Part shown: piece by piece, positions 1 through 9,336 of the stretch
Layout: each line of letters begins with the position of its first letter
How positions within the stretch are numbered: position 1 is the stretch's first letter
DNA from: Parvicella tangerina
Lineage (GTDB): Bacteria > Bacteroidota > Bacteroidia > Flavobacteriales_D > Parvicellaceae
Direction of reading: 5' to 3'
DNA length: 64,000 nucleotides
NCBI RefSeq assembly: GCF_907165195.1
Contig: NZ_OU015584.1
Span: forward strand, 1,426,001-1,490,000
Notes under the pieces: generated by a model
Seen by the model: the letters and a program-made list of their open reading frames with translations, nothing else
Told to the model about the DNA's origin: nothing
The model's database searches: none
Position numbers and translations under genes: made by a program

Positions 1-3000
1 GAGTCACTCATTGGTCTTGAAGGGATCAAAGAAATTTCGTCCAAATCAAAGGAAAATATTAGTTCCATTACCATTGAGACCGAAGAAAAAGTCGACATTA
101 ATGTGCTCGCTCAAGAGGTGAAGAATGCAGTGGATGGAATTAACTCCTTTCCTGCTGGCGCTGAACGCCCCATTGTTGTTGCTCAAAAAGTAAGAGGGAT
201 GGGAAATATGGGAAGTATTGTCTCCTTCTTATCCATCACGAGTGATAACGCCAGTATTGAAGATCTTAAAGTAAAGACAGATGAGATAGAAAAAGAGATC
301 CTGGCTTTAGATGCAATCTCCCAAGTGGAAGTGCTAGGATTTCCGCCTCAGATCATTTCCGTGGAAATTCGTGAGCATGATCTGCTCAAGTATAACTTAA
401 CCTTTTCTCAAGTTTCTCAGAAAATCAAGAGTCAGAACCTAGATGTTACAGCTGGAACGATTAAGACGAACTCAGAGGAGTTGTATATTCGATTGACCAA
501 CAAAACAACAGATGCAGAAATGCTAAAAAATGTTGTAGTAGGAGCAGATATTGACGGACAATTGATCCGACTTATGGATGTGGCAGATGTGAAGTTTGAA
601 TTTTCAGATATAGCATTGAAAAGCTTTGTTAACGGAAAGCAAAACGCCACCATAATTATCAAGAAATTGAAGTCTGAACATCTTGGGAAAATCTCGAGTT
701 CGTTAGATGATTATATAGAAGACTTCAACAAGAAGAATGATAACTACCAAATGAAGGTACTCTTCAGTTTCAATGATTTACTTGGACAACGAATTCAAAT
801 GCTAACCTCAAATCTTTTTTATGGATTGATATTAGTGCTCGTAATTTTAGGTATTTTCCTTAGTTTGAGATTATCCCTCTGGGTGGCGTTTGGAATTCCT
901 TTCTCCATGCTTGGGATGTTTTGGTTAGGAGGTCTATACGGTATTTCTGTCAATATGATTTCCTTATTTGGAATGATCCTGGTGGTTGGGATTTTGGTGG
1001 ATGATGGAATTGTTATTGCCGAAAGTATCTATTCTCACTATGAACGAGGTAAATCACCAGTTCAGGCGGCTTTAGATGGTACTATGGATGTATTGTCTTC
1101 GGTATTCACATCTGTGCTAACTACAATCGTTGCTTTTGGATTCCTCTTATTTGTAGGTGGTGAAATGGCGATGATGGAGGAAATGGCCTTTAGCGTAGTC
1201 GCCTGTTTGGCATTTTCACTGATTGAAGTATTTTTAATTTTACCGTCACACTTAGCGAGTAAAGCAATCTTGGCACCTACGGATGTTACTTGGTACCAAA
1301 ACATAAGAAACAGAATTGAGCGTGCAATTGAGAGAATCCGAAACGGTTATCATGCGTTAATTCTTAAGGTTATTAATAGATATCGATGGTTTGTTTGGGG
1401 GCCCATGGTTTTCATTTTTATCGTAATCGGACTATTGAGTACTGGAGTAATCAAAACAGCTTTTTTCCCAAGTGTACCGTTTAATGATATTCAAGTGGAT
1501 GTGGCTTACAAGCCTGGAGAGCGTGAAATGCGTACCGAGGCAACAATGACTTATCTGCAGGATATGGTGTTTGCTTATGCCGATTCTCTGGAGAAAGAGT
1601 TTGGTGAAGAAATTATTACGAATATCACAACTACCATCGGGAATGCGCAAAGAGTAGGGGAGACGGGGAGTCATGCAGGTTCATTAAGAATATCTGTAAA
1701 GGAGCAAGATCACATGTCTGTGGTGGATTTATCCAACGCAATAAATGATATGATCCCGAAAGATACATTAGCAACTTTCGAAAAATTCGCAGTCGGTGGA
1801 GATGGACCATTTGGTTATGATTTATCCTTGTCTGTTCAAAGTTCTGATCGCGAGGAAATCGGGGAAGCAGCTCAATGGCTAAAAGAGAAAATTAAAAGCT
1901 ATCCAGAAGTAAAAGATGTAGTTGATAATGCTGGAGCAGGAAACCGCGAACTTCAACTCGAACTTTATGATAAGGCGTATGCGCTTGGATTAGATGAAGC
2001 TCAAATCATCAATCAAATCAGACAGGGATTTTTTGGAGAGGAAGTACAACGTGTGATCATTGGGCAGGATGAAGTAAAGATATGGGCAAGATATCCGCTG
2101 GATGAAAGAGATGATTTTGGCGACTTGGATAACATGAAGATCAAAACTGCATTTGGACAAGAATTCCCGCTCTATACCCTGGCAGATTATTCAGTGACAA
2201 GGGGAAGTGTTACCATTAATCACATTAATGGTGATCAGGAAGTTAGAGTTTACGGTAGTTTGTACGATAGTGAACTTTCTTCTACATTAAATGCAAAACT
2301 TGCCAGAGAGGTGTTTCCTGAACTTAAAAAGAAATTTCCTAACTCTCAAGTAATCGTCAAAGGGCAGGCAGAGAAAGCAGCTGATTCAGGTAAGCGATTA
2401 GGAATTGCTTTTGGTTTAGGAGTTTTACTCATTTTGATCATCCTTTCACTCAATTTTGCATCGTTTTATCAAGCGAGATTGATCCTGATGGTTATTCCTA
2501 TTGGTATTTTCTCTGCGCTTCTTGGTCATGGCATTGTAGGAATACCTTTCTCTATGTTTAGCTTCTGGGGAGTAATTGCTCTTGTTGGAATCCTGGTGAA
2601 CGATGCCGTTGTGATGTTGGATCAATATAATAAAGGATTAAAAGAAGGTTTGAGTACCAAAGAGGCAGTAGCTCAAGCAGGTAAATTCAGGTTCAGACCT
2701 GTTATCCTAACTTCGTTAACTACTGTAGCTGGATTATATCCGTTAATCCTTGAGAAAAGCTTTCAAGCTCAATTTTTAATTCCAATGGCAGTTTCTGTAG
2801 CTTATGGGGTGCTATTTGGAACGTTATTCTTACTGGCGTTCTTCCCTCCGTTAATACTTTATTTCAACGATATGCGAAGAGCCAGATTTTGGCTGTGGAG
2901 GGGGGGAGAACATCCTCCAACTCGTATTGAGGTTGAACCCGTTTACAAAATCGCTAAAAGAAATGAAGAAGTTGATGGAGAAGAAACCGTTTCCTTCTTT

Positions 3001-3054
3001 AAGGTTGAAGAGCAAACAGCCACGAAGGCAGAAGATGATTTGCTTGATATTTAA
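1..3054 (+). CDS. RND efflux transporter, AcrB/HAE1 family (5' partial)
   Basis: The reading frame is open from base 1, so the start lies upstream and about 1,017 codons are visible. This is the inner-membrane pump of a tripartite efflux system that uses the proton gradient to export drugs, metals or lipids. Both membrane halves are recognisable. The first half has the TM4-type stretch GILVDDGIVIAES, and the second has the equivalent GILVNDAVVMLDQ near the C terminus. Large periplasmic porter segments lie between them, and the soluble tail is acidic. A TolC-like gene starts 10 bases after the stop, so the two are probably co-transcribed. A periplasmic adaptor gene would be expected just upstream, outside the window. 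The substrate cannot be told from sequence. Confidence 0.9.
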   Translation, partial: ESLIGLEGIKEISSKSKENISSITIETEEKVDINVLAQEVKNAVDGINSFPAGAERPIVVAQKVRGMGNMGSIVSFLSITSDNASIEDLKVKTDEIEKEILALDAISQVEVLGFPPQIISVEIREHDLLKYNLTFSQVSQKIKSQNLDVTAGTIKTNSEELYIRLTNKTTDAEMLKNVVVGADIDGQLIRLMDVADVKFEFSDIALKSFVNGKQNATIIIKKLKSEHLGKISSSLDDYIEDFNKKNDNYQMKVLFSFNDLLGQRIQMLTSNLFYGLILVLVILGIFLSLRLSLWVAFGIPFSMLGMFWLGGLYGISVNMISLFGMILVVGILVDDGIVIAESIYSHYERGKSPVQAALDGTMDVLSSVFTSVLTTIVAFGFLLFVGGEMAMMEEMAFSVVACLAFSLIEVFLILPSHLASKAILAPTDVTWYQNIRNRIERAIERIRNGYHALILKVINRYRWFVWGPMVFIFIVIGLLSTGVIKTAFFPSVPFNDIQVDVAYKPGEREMRTEATMTYLQDMVFAYADSLEKEFGEEIITNITTTIGNAQRVGETGSHAGSLRISVKEQDHMSVVDLSNAINDMIPKDTLATFEKFAVGGDGPFGYDLSLSVQSSDREEIGEAAQWLKEKIKSYPEVKDVVDNAGAGNRELQLELYDKAYALGLDEAQIINQIRQGFFGEEVQRVIIGQDEVKIWARYPLDERDDFGDLDNMKIKTAFGQEFPLYTLADYSVTRGSVTINHINGDQEVRVYGSLYDSELSSTLNAKLAREVFPELKKKFPNSQVIVKGQAEKAADSGKRLGIAFGLGVLLILIILSLNFASFYQARLILMVIPIGIFSALLGHGIVGIPFSMFSFWGVIALVGILVNDAVVMLDQYNKGLKEGLSTKEAVAQAGKFRFRPVILTSLTTVAGLYPLILEKSFQAQFLIPMAVSVAYGVLFGTLFLLAFFPPLILYFNDMRRARFWLWRGGEHPPTRIEVEPVYKIAKRNEEVDGEETVSFFKVEEQTATKAEDDLLDI

Positions 3055-3064
3055 AAGTTACAAG

Positions 3065-4372
3065 ATGAATAGATGTATTCTCGGTATATTATTTTTAGTA
3101 GGAAATATTTTTGTTATACCTGCTCAGGAAGACCTTTCCTTGTCCCAGGCGTTAGAAGTGGCGCTGAGTCAGAATTATGACATTCGGTTGGTCAATAAAA
3201 GTGTGGAGGTCAACAAGGTGCAGAATACTTGGGGTGAAGCAGGACGTTATCCTACTGTTACTTTTAGCATGACGCAAGGAAATAGTATTTCGGATCAAAG
3301 TAATAATCCCACGTCCTTTATTCAAGAACTACTAATGCAGAATAGCATTCAAGGAGGAGTAAATATGAATTGGGTGCTCTTCAACGGGTTTCGTGTAAAT
3401 GCGAATAAACAAAAGCTAGAGAGACTTGAGCAGCAAAGTGAGGGAAATGCTGCATTGGTTGTTCAAAATACAATTCAGGGAGTAATTCTAGCTTATTATC
3501 AGGCGAAGTTGCAAAGTGAAAAGATGGTGCTTCTCAAGGATGTTCTTGACCTTTCAAGAGAGAAGTGGGAGTATGCTCAGTTAAAACAAGATTTTGGTGT
3601 TGCATTGACGGTAGATCTTTTACAGTATGAGTCTGCTTACTATACGGATAGTACGAATTTGCTTTTACAGGAACTAGCCTATAAAAATGCTATCCGGAAC
3701 TTGAATATGCTTATGGGGGTAGAAGAAACAAGAAGTTGGAAACTCATCGATAAATTGGAGGTAGAGTATCCAACTTATGATTACAACGACCTGAAAAATA
3801 AAATGTTAAGCAACAATCAGACCATCAAGAATGAATACATAAACCTGGAAGTTCTAAAGCAGGATATTAGATTAGCAAAGTCAACGATGTACCCTGTAGT
3901 GGCTTTTAATGCTGGTGCACAGGCGAGTTCAAGTTCTTTTAAAATCGCAGATTATCCAAGGGCAAGTGGCGCAACGTTGAATTACTTTGCCAATTTCACC
4001 TTGAACTTTACCCTGTATGATGGCGGAAAGGTGAGAAGAGGAATTGAAATGCTGGAAATTCAGAATGAAGTGAATGAGATTCAACTGGAGCAGCTTCAAA
4101 ACACATTAAGTTCTGAGTTGTTGTCGCAATATGATTTTTACCTGACAAGGTTAGAAGTGTTTGATCTTTCGAAAGAAGCCTTTAAAGTGGCTAGGAAGAA
4201 TTTCGACATTGCAAAGCTCAAAGAGAATTCAGGTCTCATTAATTCATTCGTTTTAAGAGATATCGAAATGGCCTATTTGAGAGCTGGACTGGCCATGATT
4301 GAAGCTGGATATAATCTGATCGAGTCGCAAACCAATATTTCGAGACTGACAGGAGGATTGGTAAGCCAATAA
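3065..4372 (+). CDS. TolC-like outer membrane efflux protein
   Basis: This 435-residue outer-membrane channel is the likely exit duct for the RND pump encoded 10 bases upstream. The ATG at 3065 is preferred over in-frame starts inside the pump gene. It gives a clean signal peptide (MNRCILGILFLVGNIFVIPAQ), followed by the family opening LSLSQALEVALSQNYDIRL. Two repeats of long amphipathic helices follow, as in TolC, with the strand-like segment NWVLFNGFRV in the first half and its counterpart FTLYDGGKVRRG in the second. Length matches the usual 420-480 residues. Family assignment is firm; substrate is unknown. Confidence 0.88.
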   Translation: MNRCILGILFLVGNIFVIPAQEDLSLSQALEVALSQNYDIRLVNKSVEVNKVQNTWGEAGRYPTVTFSMTQGNSISDQSNNPTSFIQELLMQNSIQGGVNMNWVLFNGFRVNANKQKLERLEQQSEGNAALVVQNTIQGVILAYYQAKLQSEKMVLLKDVLDLSREKWEYAQLKQDFGVALTVDLLQYESAYYTDSTNLLLQELAYKNAIRNLNMLMGVEETRSWKLIDKLEVEYPTYDYNDLKNKMLSNNQTIKNEYINLEVLKQDIRLAKSTMYPVVAFNAGAQASSSSFKIADYPRASGATLNYFANFTLNFTLYDGGKVRRGIEMLEIQNEVNEIQLEQLQNTLSSELLSQYDFYLTRLEVFDLSKEAFKVARKNFDIAKLKENSGLINSFVLRDIEMAYLRAGLAMIEAGYNLIESQTNISRLTGGLVSQ

Positions 4373-4515
4373 CTTTATCCTAGAAATAACTCCGATTACC
4401 TCCTTTATTGAACTGTTGATAAATTTTAGTTTAAAAAAAGCTGGAATTTTGAAACATCTCAGACTTTTTTGGCGTTCAGTAAATTGAAAACTATCCATAA
4501 ATAGCTAAGAAATAG

Positions 4516-5382
4516 ATGAGACAACTAAAAATTGCAAAGCAGGTAACGAATCGTGAGACGGCTTCGCTAGACAAATATCTGCAAGAAATAGGAAGAGTAG
4601 ATTTGATAACCGCTCAAGAGGAGGTTGAATTAGCTCAAAGAATCAAACAAGGAGACATGCAAGCGTTAGATCGGTTAGTAAAAGCTAACCTCAGGTTTGT
4701 AGTGTCTGTTTCTAAACAATATCAGAATCAAGGACTTACTTTACCTGATTTGATCAATGAAGGAAATCTCGGGCTAATCAAGGCAGCACAGCGTTTTGAT
4801 GAAACAAGAGGGTTTAAATTTATCTCTTATGCAGTCTGGTGGATTCGTCAGTCTATTCTGCAGGCGCTTGCTGAACAGTCAAGGATTGTGAGACTTCCGC
4901 TAAACAAAATTGGTTCCATTAATAAGATCAATAAAACTTTTTCTGCTTTAGAACAGAAATATGGTCGTCCACCTACTGTTGAAGAAATTGCAGAAGAACT
5001 TGATGTAACCATAAAAGAGGTAAAGCAGTCAATCGCAAATGGAGGAAAGCACGTGAGTATGGATGCTCCTCTCGGAGATGAAGAGGGAAGTAGTTCGATG
5101 TACGATGTGCTTATTAATGATGATAATCCAAGACCTGACAAGGAATTGATGATGGAGTCACTTAGAAAGGAAATTGAGCGATCATTGAGTACCTTGACCA
5201 TGAGAGAGGCAGATGTGTTAAGATTATACTTCGGTTTGGGAAGTAATCATCAACATACGTTGGAAGAGATTGGTGAAAAGTTCGATCTTACGAGAGAAAG
5301 AGTTAGACAGATCAAGGAAAAAGCAGTGAGGAGATTAAAACATACTTCTCGCAGTAAATTGCTGAAATCTTACCTCGGATAA
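4516..5382 (+). CDS. rpoD: Primary sigma factor, RpoD/SigA family
   Basis: This 288-residue housekeeping sigma factor directs RNA polymerase to Bacteroidota promoters (-33 TTTG, -7 TAnnTTTG). It begins [19 protein letters not shown], typical of the phylum, and lacks region 1.1. Region 1.2 is at about 17-50. Region 2 is at about 55-125, including the core-binding segment [18 protein letters not shown] and the melting segment [15 protein letters not shown]. Region 3 is at about 130-185. Region 4 is at about 220-285, with the helix-turn-helix [21 protein letters not shown]. The gene stands alone, followed by a strong terminator. I saw no clear TAnnTTTG box in its 143-base upstream gap. Confidence 0.97.
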   Translation: MRQLKIAKQVTNRETASLDKYLQEIGRVDLITAQEEVELAQRIKQGDMQALDRLVKANLRFVVSVSKQYQNQGLTLPDLINEGNLGLIKAAQRFDETRGFKFISYAVWWIRQSILQALAEQSRIVRLPLNKIGSINKINKTFSALEQKYGRPPTVEEIAEELDVTIKEVKQSIANGGKHVSMDAPLGDEEGSSSMYDVLINDDNPRPDKELMMESLRKEIERSLSTLTMREADVLRLYFGLGSNHQHTLEEIGEKFDLTRERVRQIKEKAVRRLKHTSRSKLLKSYLG

Positions 5383-5408
5383 TTTGTTGCTAAATATTGA
5401 ATTATAGG

Positions 5409-5445
5409 AATCCTGACCTCACCTGAGCGTCAGGATTTTTTTGTT
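5409..5445 (+). terminator. Rho-independent terminator of rpoD
   Basis: A perfect 9-bp outer stem (AATCCTGAC with GTCAGGATT) encloses a CTC/GAG inner stem and is followed by a run of T. The core is nearly the same as the hairpin after recA at 36369. Confidence 0.85.
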
Positions 5446-5473
5446 CCTTTGTATCTGACTTAAAACATTATTT

Positions 5474-6124
5474 ATGGCTCATTTAATAGCACCTTCTTTA
5501 TTGGCGAGTGATTTCGCTAACCTGCAGCGTGAGTGCGAAATGCTCAATGATAGTGAAGCAGATTGGTTTCACCTGGATGTAATGGACGGGATGTTCGTTC
5601 CAAATATAAGTTTCGGTATTCCAGTTATTGATTTCATTAATAAACATGCAAAGAAGACGCTGGATGTACATTTAATGATTGAGCAACCAGATAGATATAT
5701 TAAGCAATTTAAGTCTGTAGGAGCTGATATCCTGACAGTTCACTATGAAGCTTGTACGCATTTGCATCGCACTCTGCAAGCGATTGAACAAGAAGGAATG
5801 GAAAGGGGAGTAGCCTTAAACCCTCACACAAGTGTTGAGTTGCTCGAGCCGGTACTAGAGCATATTGACCTGGTTTTGATCATGTCTGTTAACCCAGGAT
5901 TTGGAGGCCAAAAGTTTATTGAAGGAACTTATCGAAAAGTGGAAAGACTGAGAACAATGATTGATTCAAGAGGATTAGAGACGAAAATCGAAATTGACGG
6001 TGGTGTTACTGCATCAAATGCCAGAAAATTGATCGATGCTGGGGCTAATGCATTGGTTGCTGGTAGTTTTGTTTTTAAATCTGATGACCCCAAGAGAACA
6101 ATAAGTGAGTTAAAGAATTGCTAG
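5474..6124 (+). CDS. rpe: Ribulose-phosphate 3-epimerase
   Basis: This 216-residue cytosolic TIM-barrel enzyme interconverts ribulose 5-phosphate and xylulose 5-phosphate in the pentose phosphate pathway. Family motifs are all present: IAPSLLASDFANL at the N terminus, FHLDVMDG and DVHLMIEQP with metal-binding His/Asp residues, MSVNPGFGGQKF, and EIDGGV with the catalytic Asp. The phosphate-binding end ANALVAGSFVF is also intact. Length is normal. It lies between the rpoD terminator, 29 bases upstream, and a hairpin shared with the convergent gldJ transcript. Confidence 0.96.
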   Translation: MAHLIAPSLLASDFANLQRECEMLNDSEADWFHLDVMDGMFVPNISFGIPVIDFINKHAKKTLDVHLMIEQPDRYIKQFKSVGADILTVHYEACTHLHRTLQAIEQEGMERGVALNPHTSVELLEPVLEHIDLVLIMSVNPGFGGQKFIEGTYRKVERLRTMIDSRGLETKIEIDGGVTASNARKLIDAGANALVAGSFVFKSDDPKRTISELKNC

Positions 6125-6157
6125 AGGTTATAACCTTTAAGAATTTAGTGGAAATAA

Positions 6158-6187
6158 AAAAGGAGTGCATTTGCACTCCTTTTGATT
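6158..6187. terminator. Bidirectional terminator between rpe and gldJ
   Basis: A 12-bp perfect inverted repeat (AAAAGGAGTGCA with TGCACTCCTTTT) lies between two convergent genes. The A- and T-rich flanks give a U-tract on both strands. Confidence 0.8.
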
Positions 6188-6202
6188 TTATGACAACTTT
6201 AT

Positions 6203-8152
6203 TTAGTTTCTTTTAGATCCTAGCCCAGTAGGAGATCCAACTCTATCCATTGCGCATCTAAATCCAAGATAAGCAGTAGAAAGATCTTCATCTAGGAACC
6301 TTCTTGTTCCTGGATTCATGAAGTAAGCTCGGTCTCTCCATGAAGCTCCTTTGTAAACTCTGGTCTTGTCAGTGATCAACGTAGTAGGCTGCGTACTTGT
6401 AGAAGGTTCTAAACCTGCTTGATACATAGCCCAGTCTTCATTCAGCTTACCAGGACCAAACTGAGTGGAAGGATCATTGTAATCCGCACCAGGGTAGTAG
6501 ATAGAAGATTTTAAATCACCATCCAAATAGTCTATGTTATCCGCAACCTTGTAGTTACGTCTGTTAATGTTCTCTTCAGCTGTAACTTCTCTTTCCTGCA
6601 CATTACCCGGAGTGTTGATTTCAAATTCAGAAAGTCCCACTCTTAACATCGGAATGATCTCTACTTCGTAATCTCCCCATTCCATCCAGTCAGGACCGAA
6701 GCTAACCGAGTCAAGGTCTCTATTTTGAACTCTGGAGTTAAAGTCTTCAAAAAGGTCATCAAAAATAGTTTTGATCTTAATAGAGGCTTCAATTTCTTGC
6801 TTTCTGTCAAGCATTTTCTGAGCATCAGCAAAGATGTATTCAATCTCCTTGATCAAGAACATTTCGATAGAATCCATTCTGTTCTTCTGAACATAACCAT
6901 ACGTTTTGTTCGGAGTAGTCTCAAACCTAGCTTGTTTGAACTCTTCTAAATACTGCTTCATTCCAGCCAGGTCGTAGATCGTTTCCTCATACTTATTAGC
7001 GAATGAACCATCACTTTTCAGAGTCTTGGTAGTAAACACATTTCCTCTAAACGGTCTGAATTCATCAAAGTCTTCTGAAGACTGTGGACGATAAACATCC
7101 ATCACCCATTCTGAAACGTTTCCAGCCATATTGTATAAACCGTAGTCGTTTGGCCAGTAAGAGTAAACCGGAGCGGTAACATCAGCGTTATCATTCAAAT
7201 GACCGGATACACCCATGTAATCACCTGCGCCTCTAACAAAGTTAGCCATCATATCTCCCTGCCACTTATCATCTGCGTTTCGTACCCAGTGACCGTTCCA
7301 AGGATAAATTCTTCTTTCTACAATACGCTCATCAACCGTGTTTCCGATAAGACCATAAGCGGCAAACTCCCATTCTGCTTCAGTTGGTAAACGGTATCTT
7401 GGAAGAAGGATTCCATCCTCCATTCTTACGATCCTTGTCGCCATATCCTTCGACTTGAATTTTCCTGTGGTAGGATCAAATCCACCCATGGAAGGGTCTA
7501 AATCAGGCATCTGACCAGCTGGGTTAGTACTTGCATCATATTGACCAGTTAAGTATGAATCAGTAGTAAAAGGCTCATTTTGCTGCATAGGGTTCATAAT
7601 CAAAATTCCCTCACGAATCAAAATGTACTCGTTTACACGGTCCGTTCTCCACTGACAAAAATCATTAGCCTGAACCCAGCTCACACCAACCACAGGATAA
7701 TCCCTGTAGGATGGGTGTCTTAAGTAGTAATCTACATAAGGTTCGTTATACGCTAATTTCTCCCTCCACACTAAGGTGTCTGGAAGCGCTTTCTTATAGA
7801 TCTGGGTATAATCAGGAGAGAATGTCCTGTCAATCCAGTATAGGTACTCGCACCAATGGTGATTAGTTACCTCAGTTTCATCTAAATAGAAAGAAGAAAC
7901 AGTTACTCTTCTAGGAGTATTGTGATGTTCATACATCACATCTTGCTCTACTTGTCCCATTGTAAATGTCCCACCTTCAATAAGGATAAGACCAGGACCT
8001 GTTTCCTGTTCTTCGTATGGTTTTTTCTCAAAACCACCATTCATCGGATTGTTGTAATCCCACCCAGTTACCCTTGATTTCTCGTACGTACAAGAAGCAA
8101 GAAGGATGGTCGATAATCCAACAACAACTACATTTTTACCGGTCATCTTCAT
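6203..8152 (-). CDS. gldJ: Gliding/T9SS lipoprotein, GldJ family
   Basis: This 649-residue lipoprotein has a signal peptide ending in the lipobox LLASC (Cys21). It carries a formylglycine-generating-enzyme/sulfatase-modifying fold. That fold starts near residue 52 (GPGLILIEGGTFTMG) and ends at YLGFRCAMDRVG. The middle holds TNHHWCEYLYWIDR, YPVVGVSWVQANDFCQW, RLPTEAEWEFAA and YGLYNMAGNVSEWVMDVY. The N-terminal segment SRVTGWDYNNPMNGGF plus PDTLVWREKLAYNEPYVD favours GldJ over its relative GldK. GldJ is needed for gliding and for stability of the T9SS motor-associated proteins. It looks longer than classical GldJ because of an inserted charged, helical region at about 380-560. It follows a PorP/SprF gene by 62 bases. 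Confidence 0.85.
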   Translation of the reverse strand: MKMTGKNVVVVGLSTILLASCTYEKSRVTGWDYNNPMNGGFEKKPYEEQETGPGLILIEGGTFTMGQVEQDVMYEHHNTPRRVTVSSFYLDETEVTNHHWCEYLYWIDRTFSPDYTQIYKKALPDTLVWREKLAYNEPYVDYYLRHPSYRDYPVVGVSWVQANDFCQWRTDRVNEYILIREGILIMNPMQQNEPFTTDSYLTGQYDASTNPAGQMPDLDPSMGGFDPTTGKFKSKDMATRIVRMEDGILLPRYRLPTEAEWEFAAYGLIGNTVDERIVERRIYPWNGHWVRNADDKWQGDMMANFVRGAGDYMGVSGHLNDNADVTAPVYSYWPNDYGLYNMAGNVSEWVMDVYRPQSSEDFDEFRPFRGNVFTTKTLKSDGSFANKYEETIYDLAGMKQYLEEFKQARFETTPNKTYGYVQKNRMDSIEMFLIKEIEYIFADAQKMLDRKQEIEASIKIKTIFDDLFEDFNSRVQNRDLDSVSFGPDWMEWGDYEVEIIPMLRVGLSEFEINTPGNVQEREVTAEENINRRNYKVADNIDYLDGDLKSSIYYPGADYNDPSTQFGPGKLNEDWAMYQAGLEPSTSTQPTTLITDKTRVYKGASWRDRAYFMNPGTRRFLDEDLSTAYLGFRCAMDRVGSPTGLGSKRN

Positions 8153-8214
8153 AATAAGATTTTTGCCTTATAACTTGTTTTATAAAAATTAGTTACAAAT
8201 TTCATGAATTATTT

Positions 8215-9201
8215 TTAGAAAGAAGGACAACTAATTGTTCTAAATGTTCTTCTTTTTGGTCTACATTTAAAGTTGATGCCCAAGGTTACTTCGTGAGCAC
8301 CGCCTGTTGCCGTAGTTAATTTTGAAACCGTAACGTCATAACTATAACCTATTTTTATCACATCTGTTTGAATTCCTAAAAGCACAATGAAGGAATCCTT
8401 ATTTCTATACCATACTCCACCAACTAATGCACTTTTCTTGACATAAAGCCCCATGTTCAACTGCTGGAAAGTTCCTTGCATTCTATACATGATATTCGGA
8501 GAAATGATTACATCGTTTTCAGTGTATTTGGATGCTCCACCAGCCATTGGGATTACAGCACCTGCATGACCAGTTATCTTCATAGGAAGAGGAGATCTTC
8601 CTGTGATTACTGATTCTTCTGGTTCAGTAAGGTGATGCGCTGACACACCAAAAAAGAACTTATCACTAAATCCTAAAAAGCCGGCCGAGAAATCAATACC
8701 ACTTACATTACCATCTCCGTTAGGTTGATCAGCTGACTGATAGACAAAACCTCTTCTTGGATCTACCATATCACCAAATTGAAGTTTACTCCAATCTAAT
8801 GACTTCTGGAAAAAGGTTGCCTCTGCACCCAAACGGATAGAGAATTTCCTAGAAACTTTGATTTGGTAAGAATATATAGCACTGAAACGGTTAGTTTTTA
8901 ATGTATTTGCAGCATTGTCACTGGAAAACATAAAGCCGAGCCCTCCAGATAGCGACTCAATATGCTGATCATAAGAAGCTACAGAAGTAATGTATGTACC
9001 TGATATCCCAGGCCATTGATTTCTATGAATTAAGTTTACTCTTGGACATCTCATCGTACCAGCCATAGCCGGATTCAAGTAGAGAGGATTCGCATAGAAT
9101 TGTGAAAACTCGGGGTCCTGAGCCTTACACTGATTCCCTTCAGCACTCAACAGCAATCCTCCTATTAGGGAGAATAGGTATGCAAACTGTCTAATTCTCA
9201 T
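8215..9201 (-). CDS. Type IX secretion system membrane protein, PorP/SprF family
   Basis: This 328-residue protein has a signal peptide and the family's diagnostic opening DPEFSQFYANPLYLNPAMAGT. It continues into a predicted outer-membrane beta-barrel of about 280 residues. PorP/SprF proteins work with the T9SS, and paralogues are often paired with specific secreted adhesins. Its position just upstream of gldJ and divergent from porU suggests a role in the core machinery, but which paralogue it is cannot be told from sequence. The ATG start sits 14 bases downstream of a minus-strand TACATTTG box. Confidence 0.87.
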   Translation of the reverse strand: MRIRQFAYLFSLIGGLLLSAEGNQCKAQDPEFSQFYANPLYLNPAMAGTMRCPRVNLIHRNQWPGISGTYITSVASYDQHIESLSGGLGFMFSSDNAANTLKTNRFSAIYSYQIKVSRKFSIRLGAEATFFQKSLDWSKLQFGDMVDPRRGFVYQSADQPNGDGNVSGIDFSAGFLGFSDKFFFGVSAHHLTEPEESVITGRSPLPMKITGHAGAVIPMAGGASKYTENDVIISPNIMYRMQGTFQQLNMGLYVKKSALVGGVWYRNKDSFIVLLGIQTDVIKIGYSYDVTVSKLTTATGGAHEVTLGINFKCRPKRRTFRTISCPSF

Positions 9202-9215
9202 AGTTAGGTAATATA

Positions 9216-9223
9216 CAAATGTA
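9216..9223 (-). promoter_or_regulatory. -7 box for the porP/sprF-gldJ transcript
   Basis: The minus strand reads TACATTTG, an exact match to the Bacteroidota -7 consensus TAnnTTTG, 14 bases before the start codon. No clear -33 TTG was seen at the usual spacing. Confidence 0.55.
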
Positions 9224-9263
9224 GAAAATAATAGACACTGTAAAAAATATTATTTCAAAAAGA

Positions 9264-9295
9264 TTGTAAACATTTAGCTATGGACAATAATTTTG
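9264..9295 (+). promoter_or_regulatory. porU promoter (TTG-N21-TAATTTTG)
   Basis: TTG at 9264-9266 and TAATTTTG at 9288-9295 are spaced by 21 bases and match the Bacteroidota -33/-7 pattern. The predicted transcript starts about 35 bases before the preferred porU ATG at 9337. Confidence 0.6.
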
Positions 9296-9336
9296 TATCC
9301 AAACGGTTTATAGTCTGTCTGGAATTGAAATTGATA

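Noticed and set aside
432-1674. Minus-strand open frames inside the RND pump gene
   Set aside because: They are antisense to a well-conserved coding region, have biased low-complexity translations and no start signals.
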